From Alphaproteobacteria bacterium (lineage in GTDB: Bacteria; Pseudomonadota; Alphaproteobacteria; Reyranellales; Reyranellaceae), in assembly GCA_017307275.1 (NCBI GenBank), contig JAFKFK010000014.1:62001-126000 (forward strand): 64,000 bases of DNA, written 5' to 3'. A program made the position numbers and the translations under genes. This document shows positions 60,628 through 64,000 of this stretch, piece after piece. The notes under the pieces were generated by a model, which had not been told where the DNA came from, ran no database searches, and saw only the letters and a program-made list of their open reading frames with translations. Position 1 is the stretch's first letter, and every line of letters starts with the position of its first letter.

Positions 60628-62855
60628 CGAGTAGCGAGCGCGACAGGCAGCTTCCGGCGTCCGCCGACGAGGGCGGGCTTGCCTTCGCCTGCACGCCCCT
60701 GCAAGAGCGCTTCTGGACAGAGCAACACGCGCGCGGGCCACAGGGTCTGAACGTCGCCATGCGGTGGCAGGTCAGCGGCACCCTCTCTCACGCAGCCGCC
60801 GAAGGCGCCCTCCAGGCATTGGTACGGCGCCACGAGATCCTGCGCACATCCTTCCGCGAGACCGACGGCAAGCTGGCGCAGATCGTGTGGCCTGCCTGTG
60901 CGGTGAAGCTCAACGACATCGACCTCACCGTGCTCCCGCCTGAAGAACGCGAGAGACACGCCGAGGAAATCGCACGCGCCGAAGCGATGGAGCCGATCGA
61001 CCTCACGAAGCCGCCGCTTCTGCGTGCGGCGATCCTGCGCCTCGCCGCGGACCACTCCGTGCTCCTGCTGACCGTGCACTCGATGATCGCCGACGGCTGG
61101 TCGACGGGGCTCATCGTCCGCGAATTCAGCGCCGCTGCCCACGAAATCGAGGCCGGTCGCCTCCCCGACTTCGCCGAACCCGAGTTGCAGTTCGTGGACT
61201 ATGCGCTCTGGGAGAAAGAGCTGCTCGCGAGCGCCGATCTCGACGAGGCGCGCGCCTACTGGAAGCAGCGGCTGCAGGGCGTTGTCGGCACCGAAGTCCC
61301 GCCCGACCACGACGTTGCACCGGACACCGAAGAGCAAAGTCATCTCGCTTCGCTGCTTCTGCCAACGGATCTCGGCCAGGCCGTCGAAGGGGCCGCGCGC
61401 CGCCACAACGTCACGCTGTTCAACCTCGCCGCTGCTGCGCTCGCCCTGATGCTCCATCGCGTTACGGGCGAGGCCGAGATCGTGTTCGGCTCGCAGGTTG
61501 CCAATCGCGAAGAACCGGCGGCGGCCGACCTGATCGGCCCCACGGTCAACTCCGTCACCTTCTGCCTGCCCGTCGACGATCGCTCGACGCTTCATGCGTT
61601 CGTTGCGACTGCTGCCGAGAGCATCCAGGAAGCACTGCGCCACGAGCGCCTGCCCTTCGAGATCGCCGAGACCTTCTCTGCGGACCGTGCCGGCAAGCCG
61701 CTCCATGCCGTCAATCTCGTCCTGCACCGCTCCTACTCGGGAACGACCGAGACCGAGCGCGACGGCCAAGGCAGCTTTAACCTGATCTCCTTGCCGTCTT
61801 ACTCGTCGGGCCCGCAGTGGCCGCTCAACTTCTTCATGATCGGCCGCGACGAGGGCTGGCGGATCTCCTGCGAGGCCGACGCCTCGCTCTACGGCCAGGC
61901 GACGGCAACGGCGCTGCTTGCGATGTGGCGGACGTGCCTTGAAGCGCTGGCGACTGCGCCCGACGGGCCGATCGCCGATTGTGCCAGCGTGCAGGCCATG
62001 GCCCCGCGTCGCGCCTCTCCGACTCTACCCGCGCGACCGGCCGTGGCATCGGATGGGCCGATACCGATGCGGCAGCCCGAACGGCAAGTCGTACGGTTCC
62101 ACGAGAACGGCTCGCTGACGCCGATCATCGTGCTCAACAACCGCTCCATCTACTATCAACTCGCCCGGCATCTCGGCGAGGATCGTCCCTTCACCGACAT
62201 CCTGATGTACCATCAGGATCAGCAGCCCGATCTCGCCCACCATACGTTCGAAGAGTTCGGCGACTATGCCGTTCGCCTGATCCGCCACGTGCAACCCCAC
62301 GGCCCCTACATCCTGGGGGGCCATTGCGTTTATGGCGTGCTCGCTTTCGAGGCCGCGCGGCAGCTCCGCCGCATGGGTGAAGAAGTGCCGCTGGTGGCGT
62401 TGTTCGACAGCTGGGCTCCCGGCTACCGCGAAGACATGTCGCGCTTCGATCGCGCCTTGCGCGATCAGCAACTGCGCGTCCACCACTACAAGGATCGTCT
62501 CGCCCAGTTCCGTCGCGGCGAACTGAGCCTGAATGACATCGTGCGCAAACCGCTGCTCTATCGTCTTGGCCTGTTGCCCAGGGAAGACGGGCCGGAACGG
62601 CCGGCGCTGGCCGGCGAGTGGTTCGACAGCTACATCTACGATGCGGTCACGCGCTTCCGGCCGACACCGTACGACGGCGACGTCGTCCTGTACCGCACCA
62701 ACGATCCGCTGCGGGGCCGCCTGTTCGACGAGCGCATGGGCTGGGGGCCGCTGGTGACGGGCCGCTTGACCAAGATCGACATCGACAGCGGCCACTTCGA
62801 CATGTTCCGCGAGCGGCCGGCTGCCGAGATCGCGACCTTCCTGCGAACTCAGTGA
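60624..62855 (+). CDS. terminal NRPS protein, degenerate C domain plus Cys-thioesterase
   Basis: A 743-residue protein starting with GTG inside the PKS-NRPS stop. Residues about 20-450 form a condensation domain whose HHxxxDG reads HSMIADG (His152-Ser153...Asp157-Gly158), so the catalytic second His is Ser. No adenylation or carrier domain follows. Residues about 490-743 are a thioesterase with GGHCVYG, giving Cys568 as nucleophile instead of Ser, Asp595 (LFDSWAP) and His724 (SGHFDMF). The TE probably releases the chain from the upstream PCP. The C domain may be structural, docking, or use a different mechanism. Confidence 0.88.
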   Translation: MTSSERDRQLPASADEGGLAFACTPLQERFWTEQHARGPQGLNVAMRWQVSGTLSHAAAEGALQALVRRHEILRTSFRETDGKLAQIVWPACAVKLNDIDLTVLPPEERERHAEEIARAEAMEPIDLTKPPLLRAAILRLAADHSVLLLTVHSMIADGWSTGLIVREFSAAAHEIEAGRLPDFAEPELQFVDYALWEKELLASADLDEARAYWKQRLQGVVGTEVPPDHDVAPDTEEQSHLASLLLPTDLGQAVEGAARRHNVTLFNLAAAALALMLHRVTGEAEIVFGSQVANREEPAAADLIGPTVNSVTFCLPVDDRSTLHAFVATAAESIQEALRHERLPFEIAETFSADRAGKPLHAVNLVLHRSYSGTTETERDGQGSFNLISLPSYSSGPQWPLNFFMIGRDEGWRISCEADASLYGQATATALLAMWRTCLEALATAPDGPIADCASVQAMAPRRASPTLPARPAVASDGPIPMRQPERQVVRFHENGSLTPIIVLNNRSIYYQLARHLGEDRPFTDILMYHQDQQPDLAHHTFEEFGDYAVRLIRHVQPHGPYILGGHCVYGVLAFEAARQLRRMGEEVPLVALFDSWAPGYREDMSRFDRALRDQQLRVHHYKDRLAQFRRGELSLNDIVRKPLLYRLGLLPREDGPERPALAGEWFDSYIYDAVTRFRPTPYDGDVVLYRTNDPLRGRLFDERMGWGPLVTGRLTKIDIDSGHFDMFRERPAAEIATFLRTQ

Positions 62856-63886
62856 GCCTCCTGAAACTCCTCTCCCTCGGCTCCTTGATCCTGGCCGTAG
62901 TTCTGGTGTCGGCAGGCTGGTTCGTGTTCGTGCCGCGCTTGCCCGCACCTACCGGGCCGAGTGCCGTCATCCGCAGCGAGGCCACGATCAGAGATGCCTC
63001 CGGCGCGCCACTTGCCATCACGATCTGGCAACCGCGCGAGCTGAATGCGTCGACGCCGCTCATCCTCTATTCACCCGGCTGGGGAGGAACGCGTACGCAG
63101 AGCCAGGTCCAGGTTGAGAATCTCGCGAGCCATGGATTCGTCGTCGTGGGCTGCGACGACCTCACGAGCGACCCCGCAACCGATCCGGATCGTGGCGTCT
63201 CTCTCGAACTTCAATCCGATGCGGAGACCACGGCTTCGATCGCGCGCGCCGGCCGCCATGCGGTGACCCAGGGCAACCGGTTGCTCGACGTGTTGGCCGC
63301 GTTTGACGCCGGACAAGTACCGGCCCTTGCCGGTCGGCTCAGTCTCGCGCACGTCGGCGTGCTCGGCTACTCGATGGGGGGCACGTCGGGCCTCGCTGCG
63401 GCGGCGAAGGACCAGCGCATCGTGGCGGTGTTCAACATCGACGGCGGCCTGTTCGGGCCAGCAGCCGACGAGATTGCGCCGCAAGCGTACTTCCTGCTGT
63501 CGAGCGAGGAGGCATTCCCTTCCGAAGCCGACCTCGCCTCGTCCGTGGCCTTCACCCGCAACTACGCCAAGATCAGTGCCCTGGATATCCCCCGGAACAA
63601 GCACCGCATGGAGCAGCCGCAGAGCTACTGGGTACAGCTTCCTGCAGCCAGCCACGGCGACCTCTCCGACGGACTGTTTGCCCGGCCGCATCGCTTCTTT
63701 GGGCGTACCAACTTTGAGCGTTGGGCCATGAACGGAGCGATCGAAAAGCTGGAGGTCGCGTTCTTTCGCAGCGCGCTGCTGGGCGACCGCACTCCACTGG
63801 AATCCAGTATCGGCCGGAACGATCAGACGGTGCGGTGGATCAGCCCGACCTCGCCGTCGGCGGCAGCGGCCAAGGCCCGGCAGTAG
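62852..63886 (+). CDS. membrane-anchored alpha/beta hydrolase in the NRPS operon
   Basis: A 344-residue protein starting with GTG in the TE stop (GTGA overlap). Residues about 8-28 are a single hydrophobic segment without a clear cleavage site, so it is probably anchored with the catalytic part in the periplasm. The hydrolase domain has the nucleophile Ser174 in GYSMGGTSG and resembles PAF-acetylhydrolase/dienelactone-hydrolase-like proteins. His in AASHGD is a triad candidate. Tight coupling suggests maturation, self-protection or degradation of the peptide product. Confidence 0.75.
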   Translation: MSLLKLLSLGSLILAVVLVSAGWFVFVPRLPAPTGPSAVIRSEATIRDASGAPLAITIWQPRELNASTPLILYSPGWGGTRTQSQVQVENLASHGFVVVGCDDLTSDPATDPDRGVSLELQSDAETTASIARAGRHAVTQGNRLLDVLAAFDAGQVPALAGRLSLAHVGVLGYSMGGTSGLAAAAKDQRIVAVFNIDGGLFGPAADEIAPQAYFLLSSEEAFPSEADLASSVAFTRNYAKISALDIPRNKHRMEQPQSYWVQLPAASHGDLSDGLFARPHRFFGRTNFERWAMNGAIEKLEVAFFRSALLGDRTPLESSIGRNDQTVRWISPTSPSAAAAKARQ

Positions 63887-64000
63887 TCGCCTGGCACCAG
63901 GTACAACCACCACGCGCGCGAGTCGGCTGGCGGGATGACCATCGCGGGCTGAGCCCCTGCAATCGAAACTTCGAACTCGTCGAGCGGCAGCGACAGGCCC
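63823..64000 (-). CDS. C-terminal part of a minus-strand gene (truncated by window edge)
   Basis: On the minus strand the frame entering at 64000 reads about 59 codons to TGA at 63825-63823, including VIPPADSRAWWLYLVPG and ending VGLIHRTV. The composition (Trp pair, balanced acidic and basic residues) looks protein-like rather than shadow, but it overlaps the hydrolase gene by 64 bases in the convergent direction. The product is not recognised; only its C-terminus is in the window. Confidence 0.4.
   Translation of the reverse strand, partial: GLSLPLDEFEVSIAGAQPAMVIPPADSRAWWLYLVPGDYCRALAAAADGEVGLIHRTV

Noticed and set aside
51098..63886. PPTase, MbtH-like protein, exporter or cluster-specific regulator in the NRPS cluster
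   Set aside because: None is visible among the four coupled genes or immediately upstream; they may lie past the window edge.
63071..63913. 280-codon minus-strand frame over the terminal hydrolase gene
   Set aside because: It is a shadow of the hydrolase; a different minus frame (63823-64000) looks more protein-like and is reported with low confidence.

Overview
This GC-rich 64 kb window is most consistent with a free-living alphaproteobacterium. The clues are a general amino-acid ABC operon of the AapJQMP type, many CoA-, short-chain-dehydrogenase- and flavin-dependent catabolic genes, a tripartite-tricarboxylate (Bug) binding protein and a cbpA/cbpM pair. A Reyranella-like or other Rhodospirillales/Hyphomicrobiales soil bacterium is my guess, with low confidence. 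No rRNA, tRNA, CRISPR array, transposase or integrase was seen. Genes are tightly packed with many 4-base stop/start overlaps, and no stretch above about 240 bases lacks a gene.

Layout. 1-7.1 kb: a PaaA/PaaC-type diiron oxygenase subunit, small metabolic enzymes (alpha/beta hydrolase, D-cysteine-desulfhydrase-like PLP enzyme, MlrC-type metallopeptidase), a pirin and an acyl-CoA-synthetase alpha-type protein. 7.3-8.7 kb: a secreted M23 peptidase. 8.9-15.6 kb: an Aap-type amino-acid transporter with three tandem, divergent copies of the binding-protein gene, two permeases and one ATPase. 15.7-21.7 kb: dTDP-sugar genes (rfbB-like, fdtA-like, fdtB-like), two EamA transporters, and folB with a FolM-like reductase. 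21.8-50.9 kb: a long mosaic of short operons for oxidation and CoA chemistry (crotonases, P450, acyl-CoA dehydrogenase, LLM flavoenzyme, molybdenum hydroxylase) with MarR and TetR regulators beside recognisable palindromic operators, then the cbpA/cbpM chaperone pair and a DUF1194 von Willebrand A protein.

51.1-63.9 kb is the most interesting part: a compact NRPS-PKS hybrid assembly line in four translationally coupled genes behind an AT-rich promoter region. The order is A-PCP (Val-like code) | KS-AT(malonyl)-ACP-aminotransferase-C-A-PCP | C*-TE | membrane-anchored hydrolase. The aminotransferase embedded after a reductase-free PKS module is the mycosubtilin/iturin arrangement. Here the upstream unit is an amino-acid loading module instead of a fatty-acid ligase, which predicts a vicinal beta,gamma-diamino acid joined to a second amino acid. 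The terminal condensation domain has lost the catalytic second His (HSxxxDG), and the thioesterase has Cys in place of the nucleophilic Ser.

Several genes (21771, 26521, 28999, 33662 and perhaps the TetR gene ending at 33035) have a -10-like hexamer ending about 6 bases before the ATG and no Shine-Dalgarno, which suggests leaderless transcripts. All functional statements rest on motifs read by eye; no database search was possible.
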